Shown here: positions 48,169 through 49,026 of the stretch, piece after piece
Layout: every line of letters begins with the position of its first letter
Position numbering within the stretch: position 1 is the first letter of the stretch
Assembly (NCBI GenBank): GCA_031262385.1
Contig: JAISHU010000104.1
Coordinates: forward strand, 1 to 49,026
Source: Mediterranea sp. (in: CFB group bacteria)
GTDB lineage: Bacteria; Bacteroidota; Bacteroidia; Bacteroidales; Bacteroidaceae
DNA: 49,026 nucleotides
Reading direction: 5' to 3'
The notes under the pieces: model-generated
Seen by the model: only the letters and a program-made list of their open reading frames with translations
Told to the model about the DNA's origin: nothing
Databases searched by the model: none
Program-made: the position numbers and the translations under genes

Positions 48169-49026
48169 ATGACAAAAAAAGCTCTTATATATATAATAGG
48201 TGTATGCCTCTGCACAAACATGCAGGCACAACTGCCCGGCGGTCGTACGGCGGCACGCAAGTTACAAATGGCAGAGTTTGCCATATCGCGTCTTTATGTG
48301 GACACGGTCAACGAAGATAAGCTGGTGGAAAAAGCCATCGTAAGTATGTTGGCGGACTTAGACCCCCACTCGGTGTACAACAACGCCAAAGAGGTGAAGA
48401 AGATGAACGAACCTTTGCAAGGCAACTTCGAAGGCATCGGCGTGCAGTTCCAAATGGTGGAAGACACGCTGCTGGTGATACAACCCGTAACGGGCGGTCC
48501 GTCGGAGAAAGCCGGCATTCTGGCGGGCGACCGCATCACCGCCGTTAACGACTCGGCTATCGCCGGTGTAAAGATGTCGACCGAAGAAATCATGCGCCGT
48601 CTGCGCGGACCCAAAGGGACACAAGTACTCCTCACCATTGTGCGCCGCGAAGTAAACCGACCGCTGAACATCACCGTCAAGCGCGACAAGATTCCCATCT
48701 TCAGCATAGATGCCTCGTACCTCATACAACCCGGCACAGGCTACATCCGCATCAGTCGCTTTGCAGCCACTACCGCCGTAGAGTTTACCGAGGCACTCAA
48801 GAAACTTCAAAAGCAAGGCATGAGCGAACTGATTCTCGACCTGCAAGGCAACGGAGGAGGCTACCTCAACGCCGCTATTGATTTGGCGGACGAGTTCCTA
48901 AAACAGCACGAACTGATTGTCTACACCGAAGGACGCAGCGCCAAACGAAACGACTTCTTTGCCAAAGGCACCGGTAACTTCAAGAAGGGAAAGCTCATCG
49001 TGCTGGTAGACGAATACTCCGCCTCG
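48169..49026 (+). CDS. S41 family C-terminal processing peptidase with PDZ domain (truncated by window edge)
   Basis: MTKKALIYIIGVCLCTNMQAQ signal; LADLDPHSVYNNAKEVKKMNEPLQGNFEGIGVQFQMVEDTLLVIQPVTGGPSEKAGILAGDRITAVND; LQGNGGGYLNAAIDLADEFL. Confidence 0.9.
   Translation, partial: MTKKALIYIIGVCLCTNMQAQLPGGRTAARKLQMAEFAISRLYVDTVNEDKLVEKAIVSMLADLDPHSVYNNAKEVKKMNEPLQGNFEGIGVQFQMVEDTLLVIQPVTGGPSEKAGILAGDRITAVNDSAIAGVKMSTEEIMRRLRGPKGTQVLLTIVRREVNRPLNITVKRDKIPIFSIDASYLIQPGTGYIRISRFAATTAVEFTEALKKLQKQGMSELILDLQGNGGGYLNAAIDLADEFLKQHELIVYTEGRSAKRNDFFAKGTGNFKKGKLIVLVDEYSAS

Overview
This 49-kb window is chromosomal DNA from a Bacteroidales (Bacteroidaceae-like) genome. The evidence is gene content, TAnnTTTG -7 promoter elements and characteristic Bacteroidetes families (DUF4827, DUF4294, DUF4491, LruC, PepSY-like). 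Most of it is ordinary and gene-dense. It includes rbfA, an FtsX/LolE-type permease, glmM, a DHH phosphoesterase, glycosyltransferases, paired FKBP PPIases, an Lrp/AsnC regulator, and a tRNA(CAT) next to an arginine cluster (argR-GNAT-argG-argC-argD). It also includes a SulP transporter, rubrerythrin, a glycine-lipid acyltransferase pair (glsB/glsA-like) beside an ECF sigma factor, a serpin, rdgB, a hisGDCB operon followed by a flippase, uxuA plus an SDR, and a LruC-domain lipoprotein. The window ends in a truncated S41 protease. The most unusual signal is non-coding: four intergenic loci (A ~10.02-10.50 kb, B ~26.05-26.46 kb, C ~32.92-33.10 kb, D ~47.83-47.92 kb) built from tandem units with a 21-22 bp period. 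A and B are divergent copies of one ~400-bp element in opposite orientations, and C is a shorter relative. A, B and C all lie between convergent genes. In A and B, ~9-bp 'cores' are nearly uniform within a locus but differ between loci, and once are inverted, while the 12-13 bp spacers are conserved position by position. D has the same 22-bp period with unrelated sequence and folds into a perfect 36-bp-arm inverted repeat. I flag these as a candidate undescribed family of phased intergenic repeats. Other items: a LuxR-type regulator split by one in-frame TAA, a tail-to-tail coding overlap of flippase and uxuA, candidate leaderless starts, and a small MITE-like inverted repeat. All calls are by eye; no searches were run.
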